Below, piece by piece: positions 7,541-15,459 of a stretch of DNA of 35,596 nt (the stretch's first letter is position 1; every line of letters starts with the position of its first letter). A program made the position numbers and the translations under genes. The notes under the pieces are model-generated. The model did no database searches, had not been told where the DNA came from, and saw only the letters and a program-made list of their open reading frames with translations. The DNA comes from Eubacteriaceae bacterium (GTDB lineage Bacteria > Bacillota > Clostridia > Eubacteriales > Anaerofustaceae), in NCBI GenBank assembly GCA_017551505.1, contig JAFZLL010000013.1, positions 1 to 35,596 on the forward strand, given 5' to 3'.

Positions 7541-8266
7541 ATGGAAAAAGGCGCACAATTGTATGAAGGAAAAGCCAAGAAGGTATTTGCTACTGAAGAT
7601 CCTGCTCTTCTGATCGTCTCTTATAAAGACGACGCCACCGCGTTCAACGGCCAGAAACGCGGTACGATCACAGGCAAAGGTGTCATCAACAACAAAATGA
7701 GCAACGCTCTTATGCGTATGCTTCAGGATAACGGGATACCGACTCACTATGTCGAGGAACTAAGCGATCGCGATACTCTCGTCAAAAAAGTGGAGATCGT
7801 CCCGCTGGAAGTCATCGTGAGGAACATCTCAGCAGGTTCATTCTCGAAGAACTACGGTGTAGAGGAAGGCATCGTGTTTTCGGAGCCGACGGTCGAATTC
7901 ACCTACAAGAACGATGCACTGGGAGATCCGCTGCTGAATGATTCCCATGCTCTGGCGCTTGGCCTGACGACACGTGAGGAACTCGATCAGATCAGGGATT
8001 ATTCCCTTAAAATAGATAAGCTGTTACAGAGCTTCTGGCTCTCATGCGGTGTGACGCTTGTAGATTTCAAGCTGGAATTCGGAAGGCTGCCTGACGGCAC
8101 CATAATATTGGCGGACGAGATCAGTCCGGACACCTGCCGGCTTTGGGACAGCAAGACCGGAGAAAAACTCGATAAAGACAGGTTCCGCCGGGATCTTGGC
8201 GGCGTTGAGGACGCCTATCATGAGATCATGGGCAGGCTGGAAAAACAGATGGAGACGAAAGAGTGA
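7541..8266 (+). CDS. purC: Phosphoribosylaminoimidazole-succinocarboxamide synthase (SAICAR synthetase)
   Basis: 241 residues, normal length for PurC. Motifs: YEGKAKKVF at residues 8-16 (nucleotide site), VRNISAGSFSKNYGVEEG about 91-108 and DEISPDTCRLWD about 190-201, all hallmark PurC segments. It joins CAIR and aspartate using ATP in de novo purine synthesis. The start follows TGGAGG. purF lies downstream, but with its own leader, so the two may be separately controlled. Confidence 0.97.
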   Translation: MEKGAQLYEGKAKKVFATEDPALLIVSYKDDATAFNGQKRGTITGKGVINNKMSNALMRMLQDNGIPTHYVEELSDRDTLVKKVEIVPLEVIVRNISAGSFSKNYGVEEGIVFSEPTVEFTYKNDALGDPLLNDSHALALGLTTREELDQIRDYSLKIDKLLQSFWLSCGVTLVDFKLEFGRLPDGTIILADEISPDTCRLWDSKTGEKLDKDRFRRDLGGVEDAYHEIMGRLEKQMETKE

Positions 8267-8381
8267 TCGATTCTTTCCGGCATGCATCGATCTGAACCAT
8301 TACATACAGACATCAGTTTTCTCAGGAGCAGTCCTGTTCGCCATATCCTGAGGATCTGATCCTGCATTTCCCCTATATAGA

Positions 8382-8445
8382 TATAATCCCAACAGGCCTG
8401 ACAGATCGTTCAGAGGCTTTTTTGGACCCACTGTCAGGCGGAAAG
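8382..8445 (+). promoter_or_regulatory. purF leader with candidate attenuator
   Basis: TATAAT at 8382-8387 could be the -10 element (no good -35). Right after it, GC-CTGA (8396-8401) can pair with TCAG-AG-GC (8410-8417) next to T6 (8418-8423), a terminator-like hairpin. Alternatively GCCTGACAG (8396-8404) pairs over nine bases with CTGTCAGGC (8431-8439), just before the ribosome site. The two folds exclude each other. The effector and switching logic are unknown. Confidence 0.4.
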
Positions 8446-8455
8446 GAACCAGGAA

Positions 8456-9874
8456 ATGAGTATCCGAGAAGAATGCGGAGTATTTGGAGTGATCTCCCCA
8501 AAGCCCATAGAAGCAGCACATATCTGTTATTACGGCCTGTATGCTCTTCAGCACAGAGGACAGGAGAGCTGCGGTATAGTAGTGAATGAAGACGGTGTTT
8601 TTTCCTCGCATAAGGACCTGGGGCTTGTAAACGAAGTCTTCTCATCACAGGTACTTTCAGCATTTCCGAAGGGGACGATGGCGGTGGCTCATACACGATA
8701 CGGGACTACCGGGGACAACAGCCGCAATAATTGCCAGCCGGTCGAAGTAAATCATCAGAAAGGCCATATGGCGATCGCGCACAACGGCAATCTGTCCAAT
8801 GCACAGGAACTCCGTTCGGAATTGGAACTGAACGGGGCCATTTTCCATACTTCCAGCGATACGGAGATAATCGCTTATATCGTCACAAAGGAGAGGCTGA
8901 CCGCTCCTTCCATAGAAGAAGCCCTAAGCCGTGCAATGGATATTATGGATGGGGCATATTCTTTGGTGCTTATGTCTCCTCGAAAGCTGATATGCGCAAG
9001 AGACCCTCACGGTTTCCGCCCTCTCTGCTACGGCGTCACGACTGAAGGTGTTTACGTAGTCGCCTCGGAAAGCTGCGCGCTTGAAGCAGTCGGGGCTAAG
9101 TTCATCCGCGATATCGATCCCGGAGAGATACTGGTATTCACCCAGAGCGGCATCATGTCCCGGCGGGAACACTGCGGGAAAGCCGAAAAGAAGCTCTGTG
9201 TTTTTGAGTATATCTATTTTGCAAGGCCGGACTCCGTGATCGACGGCCGCCCGGTCCATCAGGCCCGTATCAGAGCCGGCGAGATCCTTGCAAAGACCAA
9301 TCCTGTCAATGCCGATTATGTGATCGGAGTCCCGGACTCCGGTCTGGATGCCGCACTCGGGTTCAGCCATGCGTCCGGGATCCCATATGAGATCGGGCTC
9401 ATAAAGAACAAGTACATCGGAAGGACCTTCATCGCACCGGGCGACCGGGCTGATCAGGTAAATATCAAGCTTTCCGCGGTCGAGACCGTAGTTAAGGATC
9501 ACAGTATCGTATTGATCGACGACTCGATCGTCCGCGGAACGACCAGCAGGCACATCGTTTCCCTTCTAAGGAATGCCGGGGCGAAGGAGATCCATATACG
9601 GGTCTCGGCGCCTCCTTTCCTCCATCCCTGCTTTTACGGAACGGATATCGATTCCACCGACAACCTCGTCGCGTGTCATCACTCTATTCCAGAGATCGCA
9701 GAGATGATCGGTGTCGACTCTCTTGGATACCTCCCCGTCGATCAACTTAGGGAACTTGCCGCAAACGAGGGATACTGCAGCGCCTGCTTTGACGGCGTCT
9801 ATCCCACAAAGATACCTTCAGACACCAGGAAGAACCGTTTTGAGCAGCGGTTATCCGCTCGCCATGACGATTAG
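8456..9874 (+). CDS. purF: Amidophosphoribosyltransferase (glutamine PRPP amidotransferase)
   Basis: 472 residues. Catalytic Cys7 lies in EECGVFGV, so a six-residue propeptide would be removed as in the Bacillus-type enzyme. The glutaminase domain has RYGTTGD and AHNGNL; the PRPP domain has VPDSGLDAALGF and VLIDDSIVRGTTS. Cysteines in KKLCVFEYIYF, LHPCFYG and GYCSACFDG match the 4Fe-4S ligands of the oxygen-sensitive Bacillus-type PurF, fitting an anaerobe. It makes phosphoribosylamine, the first committed step of purine synthesis. No other pur genes follow directly, so the pathway genes are scattered. Confidence 0.97.
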   Translation: MSIREECGVFGVISPKPIEAAHICYYGLYALQHRGQESCGIVVNEDGVFSSHKDLGLVNEVFSSQVLSAFPKGTMAVAHTRYGTTGDNSRNNCQPVEVNHQKGHMAIAHNGNLSNAQELRSELELNGAIFHTSSDTEIIAYIVTKERLTAPSIEEALSRAMDIMDGAYSLVLMSPRKLICARDPHGFRPLCYGVTTEGVYVVASESCALEAVGAKFIRDIDPGEILVFTQSGIMSRREHCGKAEKKLCVFEYIYFARPDSVIDGRPVHQARIRAGEILAKTNPVNADYVIGVPDSGLDAALGFSHASGIPYEIGLIKNKYIGRTFIAPGDRADQVNIKLSAVETVVKDHSIVLIDDSIVRGTTSRHIVSLLRNAGAKEIHIRVSAPPFLHPCFYGTDIDSTDNLVACHHSIPEIAEMIGVDSLGYLPVDQLRELAANEGYCSACFDGVYPTKIPSDTRKNRFEQRLSARHDD

Positions 9875-9951
9875 CACGATCAGCGCAGTTACTTTCCCTG
9901 CCTGCGGTGTCCTTTTCGATTACATCCGATGCACGATATGACAGAGGATAT

Positions 9952-10002
9952 CAAAATGACTATAGACTTTGTCGATATGGTATAATGTCTGTAGTCATTT
10001 TG
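9952..10002 (+). promoter_or_regulatory. Extended -10 promoter enclosed in a 16-bp inverted repeat
   Basis: CAAAATGACTATAGAC (9952-9967) and GTCTGTAGTCATTTTG (9987-10002) are complementary with one G-T pair. The 19-base centre ends in TGG-TATAAT (TATAAT 9981-9986), an extended -10 element for the DUF4236 gene. The repeat could be an operator for a repressor or, as RNA, a weak terminator for purF; no other purF terminator was found. Confidence 0.5.
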
Positions 10003-10098
10003 TTCATATCAGCCTGTCTCATTGAGATATCTGCCGGCAGGCGCATGATATTGGATGATGGAAGTGCGACCATACTCTGCAATACGAAAGGAGAAGAA

Positions 10099-11100
10099 AT
10101 GCGCTTCAGAAAGACCGTAAAACTTGGAAAAGGGATCAAACTGAATCTCTCCAAATCAGGACCCAGCGTTACAGTCGGAGGGAAAGGACTCTCCTTCAAT
10201 ATCGGGAAAAAAGGCATCTTTATGAATACAAGCATCCCCGGCACGGGGCTTTACGACAGGAAGAAGATCGCGGGAGGAAGCTCCTCCAGGACACAGAATA
10301 AACCGGGCAGGAGCAGCAGTACCGAAAAGCCCGTCGATGAATTCAGCCTTGCCGTCAGCGACGAAGGAGATATCATCATCGTCTCCCCCGCCGGCTATCC
10401 GATCACCGATGAATCCATGAAGCGCAGGATACGAGCTACGGAGCGTTATAAATCGGAGAAGCAGGCGATCCTAGATGCCTTCAGGGAAGATAACAGCGCC
10501 AAGGCAGATGAATTCAACAGAGCGATAGACGAATTCATTAATATCCACACGCTCTCTCCCAGAGTAAAGAAAGCGAAGGATTTTACCCGCGAGGTGAAAG
10601 ACAGCGAACTGGATGAAACCATAGAAGAGGCGCTTTCCGGCATCGAGCTCCCGGTCGAATTCGCTGCCGGATTCCAGATTAGCGGCGATAGAAGCATGAT
10701 AGACGTCGACCTGGATCTGCCTGAATGCGAGGATATGCCTTTCCAGAAAGCTGTACAGGCGGCAAACGGCTGTCTTAAGATAACGAAGAAAGCCCAAGAC
10801 GAGGTAAGGAGAGATTACCGCAACTGCGTCTTCTCACTTGCGGTCTATATCGCAGCCATTATCTTTAATATATCCCCGGTCATTCAGATCATAACAGTTT
10901 CGGGATATACCCAGAGAAGGAACACCAAAGGCGATATCAAAGACGTATACATCTTTGCCGAGAGATTCGACCGGACGTCTTTTGAGGATGCGGATCTGAA
11001 GTCTGTCGACCCGTATGAGTTCTGCATGAGCTTTGAAAACAGATGCAACCTGACGCAGACGATGAGTTTCAGACAGATCGAACCATACGACCTGCAATAA
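10099..11100 (+). CDS. DUF4236 domain protein of unknown function
   Basis: 333 residues from the ATG at 10099, chosen because AAAGGAGAAG precedes it and because it opens with the DUF4236 signature: MRFRKTVKLGKGIKLNLSKSG, then SVTVGGKG and SIPGTGLY (residues 1 to about 52). A low-complexity linker (about 58-75) leads to an acidic middle part and a C-terminal domain (about 225-333) with one hydrophobic helix near VFSLAVYIAAIIF. No catalytic motif is visible and the role is unknown. A longer frame starting near 9907 runs through the promoter and is not used. The gene ends at a shared terminator. Confidence 0.8.
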   Translation: MRFRKTVKLGKGIKLNLSKSGPSVTVGGKGLSFNIGKKGIFMNTSIPGTGLYDRKKIAGGSSSRTQNKPGRSSSTEKPVDEFSLAVSDEGDIIIVSPAGYPITDESMKRRIRATERYKSEKQAILDAFREDNSAKADEFNRAIDEFINIHTLSPRVKKAKDFTREVKDSELDETIEEALSGIELPVEFAAGFQISGDRSMIDVDLDLPECEDMPFQKAVQAANGCLKITKKAQDEVRRDYRNCVFSLAVYIAAIIFNISPVIQIITVSGYTQRRNTKGDIKDVYIFAERFDRTSFEDADLKSVDPYEFCMSFENRCNLTQTMSFRQIEPYDLQ

Positions 11101-11106
11101 ACAAAT

Positions 11107-11131
11107 AAAACGGCTGAATTAGCCGTTTTTT
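11107..11131. terminator. Bidirectional terminator between the DUF4236 gene and xth
   Basis: AAAACGGCT-GAATT-AGCCGTTTT with six T on the + strand and a T4 run on the - strand. Confidence 0.85.
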
Positions 11132-11136
11132 CGTTA

Positions 11137-11895
11137 TCATAACGTCAGCTCGATGTCAAGCGTCACAGGGCAGTGATCACTGCCGAAAACGCTGTTTTCT
11201 ATAGTACAGTCCTTCACCTTTTCCATGAGGCGGTTCGAGACCAGGAAGTAGTCGATGCGCCATCCGGCATTCCTCTCTCTTGCCTTGAAGCGGTAGCTCC
11301 ACCATGAATAAGCATCCTTCAGCTCCGGGTTTAGGGTGCGGAATACATCACTGAAGCCGGCATCCAGAAGGCATGTGAACTTCTCTCTTTCCTGCGGCGT
11401 GAATCCTGCATTGGATGTATTGGATGACGGATTCTTAAGGTCGATCGGCTCATGCGCCACGTTGAGATCCCCTGTGAGTATGACAGGCTTCTGCTTGTCC
11501 AGCCTCGTCATAAAGCCTCTGAGGTCGTCCTCGAACGTCATCCGGTAGTCAAGACGTTTCAGGCCGTCCTGCGAATTCGGGCTGTAGCAGCAGATGAAAT
11601 AGAAATCCCTGTATTCCAGCGTTATCAGCCGCCCTTCATCGTTATACAAGCCATCGATTCCGTAAATGACGTCGTCAGGGGCGTGCCGTGTGAAGACCGC
11701 CGTGCCTGAATAGCCTTTCTTCTGGGCATCGGATATATACGTTTCGTACCCATCGGGGCAGAATTCGAGCTGGTGCTTCTGCAGCTTCGTTTCCTGTACG
11801 CAGAAGATATCCGCGTCTGAGGATGCAAAATAATCCGCAAAACCCTTCCCCATACAGGCTCTCAGCCCGTTAACGTTCCATGAGACCAGTTTCAT
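11137..11895 (-). CDS. xth: Exodeoxyribonuclease III / AP endonuclease
   Basis: 252 residues, typical ExoIII/ExoA length. Motifs of the exonuclease-endonuclease-phosphatase fold: SWNVNGLRA (about 4-12), IFCVQETKLQ (catalytic Glu, about 30-39), LTGDLNVAHEPIDL (about 140-153), GWRIDYFLVS (about 216-225) and the closing SDHCPV with the catalytic His. It repairs abasic sites. The start codon overlaps the stop of the fused ECF ATPase gene in an ATGA, so translation is coupled and the gene is the last of the leftward ECF operon. A functional link between vitamin uptake and DNA repair is not evident. Confidence 0.96.
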   Translation of the reverse strand: MKLVSWNVNGLRACMGKGFADYFASSDADIFCVQETKLQKHQLEFCPDGYETYISDAQKKGYSGTAVFTRHAPDDVIYGIDGLYNDEGRLITLEYRDFYFICCYSPNSQDGLKRLDYRMTFEDDLRGFMTRLDKQKPVILTGDLNVAHEPIDLKNPSSNTSNAGFTPQEREKFTCLLDAGFSDVFRTLNPELKDAYSWWSYRFKARERNAGWRIDYFLVSNRLMEKVKDCTIENSVFGSDHCPVTLDIELTL

Positions 11896-13580
11896 ATATA
11901 TTCTCCTGCCGTCGCGCTCTTCTCTATCTCATCGACGCTCAGGGCAAACCGGCCGACACCTATCGCCTTCATCAGCTTGGCGACGTGGGGAGGTTCCAGT
12001 TTTGCCTGATCCAGAGCCGGTCCATAAGTAAATGCCTTATGGACTTCATCGTCAGCCAATATGGTGCCTTTAGCCATGATGATGACCCTGTCGAAACACT
12101 GAGCCACGAAATCCATATCGTGCAGGATCCCGATCACGCCTTTTCCCTCAGCTTCGAGTTTTCTTATGACATCGGCGATGCGTTCCTTTCCTTTCCTGTC
12201 CTGCGCAATGGTCGGTTCATCGAAAATGACGATGTCCGTATCCATGGCCAGTACCGAAGCGATCGCCACAAGTTTTCTGTCGCTCAGGCCCAGGTCATAC
12301 GGATTGATGTCCTTTGCCCATTCCAGCTGGACTTCCCTGAGAGCCTGAATGGAGCGTTCCCTCGCCTCTTCCTTAGTGAACCCGATATTCAGCGGACCGA
12401 ACATCACCTCGTCCATGACGTTGTTCTTGAACACCTGGTCGTTGGGATTCTGGAACACATAACCGATCTTCGAGGAAAGCGATGCCACTGTCTGACCGAC
12501 CACATCCTCCCCGGCCAGGGTGATGCTCCCTTCTGTCGGTTTCAGAAGCCCCTTCAAAAGCTTTACCAGTGTCGTCTTTCCCGCTCCGTTCTGTCCGATT
12601 ATCGCGGTGGGACGGCTGTCAAGTTTCAGACTCAGATGTTCTATGATATTCTTCTGCCCGTCGTAAGAGAATGAAATGTCTGATACGTCAAAGGTGGGCT
12701 CGATCTTGTATTCATCCCTTTTCTTCAGAACGACTCTCGGAATATCCGTCCCGATGCATTCGGCGGCATCGGACAGGGTCACCGGGTAGAGGCCGCTTTC
12801 AGGCTTGCGCTTCCCGAGCTTTTCCGCTGCCAGGGTATATACCGGCGGGTCTATGCCCAGAGAAGCGAGGTCACTACGCGAAAAGACCTTTTCCGGTGTA
12901 TCGAAGTCCGCCGCAAGACCATCTTTCAAAAGAAGTATCTTATCAGCGAATTCCGCTATCTTTTCGATCTTATGCTCGGCGATAATGATCGTGATCCCAG
13001 CCTGGGTCATGGTATCTATCGCCTTGAAGACCTCTTCGCTCCCCTGCGGATCCAGCTGGCTGGTCGGTTCGTCCAGCACAAGCACCTGCGGCTTCATGGC
13101 CAGTATACCGGCTATGGCTACCCTCTGCTGCTGGCCTCCCGAGAGATCAAACGGATTCCGGTCCCTGTAGGCTGCTATATCGAGCATCTCCATGGCTTCA
13201 TTGACGCGGCGGATCATCTCCTGCTTTTCGATACCGATATTCTGCAGCCCGAAGGCTATCTCGTCAAAAACAGTGTCGCAGGCTCCGGAGAACTGGTTGT
13301 ACGGGTTCTGGAATACGAGGCCGACAGTCGTGCAGATCTCGGCATTGCTCGCTTTGGCGATATCCAGTCCGTCTATGGTGATGCTGCCGCCGTAAGCCCC
13401 GCGGTAAAAATTCGGCACCAGACCGACAAAAGCCTGACACAGCGTGCTCTTTCCGGAGTTGTTCTCGCCTGTCACTCCGATGAACTCCCCTTTTTCCACG
13501 GAAAAATCCAAACCCTTAAGCGCCATCGTCTCAGTGGCCGGATATTTATATTTCAATCCTTTTACTTCGATATAAGCCAT
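11892..13580 (-). CDS. ECF transporter ATPase, two fused ATP-binding domains (EcfA-A')
   Basis: 562 residues holding two ABC ATPase domains. Domain 1: Walker A GENNSGKST (about 37-45), signature LSGGQQQR (about 143-150), Walker B VLVLDEPTSQLDP. Domain 2 from about residue 300: Walker A GQNGAGKTT, Walker B IVIFDEPTIAQD, with LSDRK in place of LSGGQ. That altered signature is, to my knowledge, shared by the YkoD-like fused subfamily, so it need not mean inactivity. The protein energises the membrane partner encoded just upstream and overlapping it by 19 bases. It may also serve the unlinked ThiT, as group II ECF modules are shared. Confidence 0.93.
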   Translation of the reverse strand: MAYIEVKGLKYKYPATETMALKGLDFSVEKGEFIGVTGENNSGKSTLCQAFVGLVPNFYRGAYGGSITIDGLDIAKASNAEICTTVGLVFQNPYNQFSGACDTVFDEIAFGLQNIGIEKQEMIRRVNEAMEMLDIAAYRDRNPFDLSGGQQQRVAIAGILAMKPQVLVLDEPTSQLDPQGSEEVFKAIDTMTQAGITIIIAEHKIEKIAEFADKILLLKDGLAADFDTPEKVFSRSDLASLGIDPPVYTLAAEKLGKRKPESGLYPVTLSDAAECIGTDIPRVVLKKRDEYKIEPTFDVSDISFSYDGQKNIIEHLSLKLDSRPTAIIGQNGAGKTTLVKLLKGLLKPTEGSITLAGEDVVGQTVASLSSKIGYVFQNPNDQVFKNNVMDEVMFGPLNIGFTKEEARERSIQALREVQLEWAKDINPYDLGLSDRKLVAIASVLAMDTDIVIFDEPTIAQDRKGKERIADVIRKLEAEGKGVIGILHDMDFVAQCFDRVIIMAKGTILADDEVHKAFTYGPALDQAKLEPPHVAKLMKAIGVGRFALSVDEIEKSATAGEYI

Positions 13581-14344
13581 TTAACCACCCTGAAAACAAT
13601 CGATGATAAGATAGACAGGCCCATCATGAACAGGCATATCTTGTCAGAAATCTTTAGCTTTCGCGTATAAAGGTATGTTTTCTTGATATCTGCATTGAAT
13701 CCTCTGATCTCAAGAGCCATCGCACGTTCTTTCGTGTTTATCAGAGAGCTCATTACCACAGGAGCCATAAGGGGAATGAATGCTTTTGCCCTGGTGAGCA
13801 GTTTTCCTTCCGTTTCCATCCCGCGGGAACGCTGTGCGTCGGTAATGGTGCTCATCGTCCCTGTCATCTGGGGGATGATCTGGAAGACCGAAGCTATGAT
13901 ATAACCGAATTTCGGCGACAGCCCTATCTGTTCGCAATCCTCCACCATATCTTTCGGCTTGGTCGTGAGGATAAGCAGGGCAAAGGCGAAAAGGATATTC
14001 CAGAAATTCAGGCCGATCCTCAGTGCGTACATGATGCCTTCCCTGTAGAACTCTATCTTCCCCAGCGAGAACATCACCGTTTCGTTTCCGGGATATGTAA
14101 GGCCCTGGACGATGAAGATGATAAGGACGATAGTGATCGTGAAAAGAACAAATGGCATCGCTTTTTTCAGAAGGCCGCATATGACCAGCAAAAGAAAACT
14201 GAATGCTGCCGCTGCCGCGAAGCCCCATACGGATCCGACTATCGCAGGTACAAGTATCATCGTCAACAGATAAAACAGCTTCGTGAAGGAATGCAGATTG
14301 TGGAAAATGCTGTTTTTATCGACGTACAGGCTAATACTCTTCAT
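13562..14344 (-). CDS. ecfT: ECF transporter transmembrane subunit (EcfT)
   Basis: 260 residues with about five to six hydrophobic segments. Near the C-terminal half are the two Ala-Arg-Gly-type coupling motifs of EcfT: AQRSRGME (about 175) and ALEIRGF (about 218), which form the coupling helices docking onto the ATPase. The ATPase gene begins within its last 19 bases. A GAGGAG-type site precedes the start. Confidence 0.93.
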   Translation of the reverse strand: MKSISLYVDKNSIFHNLHSFTKLFYLLTMILVPAIVGSVWGFAAAAAFSFLLLVICGLLKKAMPFVLFTITIVLIIFIVQGLTYPGNETVMFSLGKIEFYREGIMYALRIGLNFWNILFAFALLILTTKPKDMVEDCEQIGLSPKFGYIIASVFQIIPQMTGTMSTITDAQRSRGMETEGKLLTRAKAFIPLMAPVVMSSLINTKERAMALEIRGFNADIKKTYLYTRKLKISDKICLFMMGLSILSSIVFRVVKWLISK

Positions 14345-14365
14345 AAAAGCTCCTCATATATCAAT

Positions 14366-14388
14366 ACAGGCCGCTGTAAGCGGCCTGT
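14366..14388 (-). other. Intercistronic hairpin between ecfS and ecfT
   Basis: ACAGGCCGCT (14366-14375) and AGCGGCCTGT (14379-14388) form a perfect 10-bp stem with a 3-base loop and no T run. It may protect or process the mRNA or reduce read-through in this 77-base gap; it does not look like a full terminator. Confidence 0.5.
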
Positions 14389-14421
14389 GTGACGGATTGT
14401 GTCCGTTTGAATCAAATCAGT

Positions 14422-15024
14422 TTAAAGGTTCTTGATCTCATCCCCCACAGAGTAAACAGAGGTTATGGTCTTGGGCAGTGCCTTTACGATGAAGAAGGTT
14501 ATCACTATGGTCAGGAACTTATCGATAAGGTCGATGAGCGCCTCATCACAGAGGGATGCAAGCCAGAGGCCGACTCCCTTTTCACGAAGGAATGTGAATA
14601 CCGCATCTCCGAAAACAACACCTGTGGTTCCTCCCCAGAGGATGACGTTGATAGGAGTGGAGATCGCAACGGCGACAACGACTACTACGAATGCGGTTGC
14701 CAGAGCCTTGCCGAATTTTTCCATATTTCCGAGTCTGGCCATGATCCCGACAGTAAGGCCGATCCCGATGGAAGTCAGGAAATAGGGCCAGGACTGCACG
14801 TCACCTGTGGTTATCGTATAGACCAGGTTATTGACCGCGCCGCAGATAGCTCCGATGACAGGGCCGCCGAGAACGCCTCCGACGCATGTTCCGATGCAGT
14901 CGAGCCAGAGGGGCAGCTTAAGCTGAGCAGCAATGAATTTCCCTAAAAAGTTGATGCCGATGCATACCGGGATAAGAACGATGACCGCAGTATTGAACTT
15001 GGTCTTAAACAGATTCTTCTTCAT
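14422..15024 (-). CDS. ECF transporter substrate-binding subunit (S component), specificity unknown
   Basis: 200-residue membrane protein with about six hydrophobic segments. The N-terminal part (INFLGKFIAAQLKLPLWLDCIG, then GGVLGGPVIGAICGAVNNLVY) resembles the family of S components called ECF transporter S component in Clostridia. Together with ecfT and the fused ATPase downstream it makes a complete transporter. I cannot assign a vitamin: no riboswitch was seen in its leader. The start at 15024 follows AAAGGA; an ATG at 15039 overlaps that site and is less likely. Confidence 0.85.
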   Translation of the reverse strand: MKKNLFKTKFNTAVIVLIPVCIGINFLGKFIAAQLKLPLWLDCIGTCVGGVLGGPVIGAICGAVNNLVYTITTGDVQSWPYFLTSIGIGLTVGIMARLGNMEKFGKALATAFVVVVVAVAISTPINVILWGGTTGVVFGDAVFTFLREKGVGLWLASLCDEALIDLIDKFLTIVITFFIVKALPKTITSVYSVGDEIKNL

Positions 15025-15073
15025 ATCAATTCCTTTCATTTCCGTTTCTGCGGATTAGCTATTTATTATTATA

Positions 15074-15102
15074 ATTATATCGTTGAGATGTGCCCTCTTC
15101 AA
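15074..15102 (-). promoter_or_regulatory. Promoter of the ECF-xth operon
   Basis: On the minus strand TTGAAG (15102-15097), 17 bases, TATAAT (15079-15074). It is back to back with the trpXYZ promoter. Confidence 0.65.
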
Positions 15103-15132
15103 GGGGATAGTTCAAAATAAATAAGACATATA

Positions 15133-15161
15133 TTGACATTTAGTATGTTTAATTTTATAAT
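15133..15161 (+). promoter_or_regulatory. Consensus promoter of trpXYZ
   Basis: TTGACA (15133-15138), 17 bases, TATAAT (15156-15161): exact consensus. Output is presumably set mainly by the T-box that follows. Confidence 0.85.
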
Positions 15162-15167
15162 CAATGA

Positions 15168-15431
15168 AACTAATGATCAAGAGTAGTACCCGTTCATAAA
15201 GCGCATACAGAGAGACGTCTGCTGCTGAGAGGATGTCGGCGACGTGCACGGGGAATGGACTTGTGAAGGCGGACGAAAGAGCTGTAAGTAGAAACCGACG
15301 GGTTCCGCACCCGTTATCAGAGCGGCGGATATGATGGTATCCGGAAACGAGTGGGCGCATCAAAACGCCAAATTGGGTGGCACCGCAGGTCATGTCGATT
15401 ACCTGTCCCTTTGATAAGGGACAGGTTTTTT
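15168..15431 (+). promoter_or_regulatory. T-box riboswitch, predicted tryptophan-specific
   Basis: The leader has the conserved T-box element GGGTGGCACCGCAGG (15375-15389) and ends in a strong terminator (ACCTGTCCCTT-TGAT-AAGGGACAGGT, 15401-15425, then T6). In Stem I, GGGAA-TGG-AC offers TGG at 15256-15258 as specifier codon, i.e. Trp. The acceptor-binding bulge reads TGGC; its fourth base C would pair with discriminator G73, the base usual in bacterial tRNA-Trp. Uncharged tRNA-Trp would allow read-through into trpXYZ. T-box identity is certain; specificity rests on these two agreeing signs plus the genes downstream. Confidence 0.93.
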
Positions 15432-15459
15432 GTATTCAAGACAAAATCGGAGGTTTATT

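Noticed and set aside
9907-10098. N-terminal extension of the DUF4236 gene
   Set aside because: It crosses the promoter repeat, and the DUF4236 domain begins exactly at the ATG at 10099 behind a good ribosome site.
11880-12674. 264-codon plus-strand frame opposite the fused ECF ATPase gene
   Set aside because: Antisense shadow of an ATPase with intact Walker motifs; no start signals.
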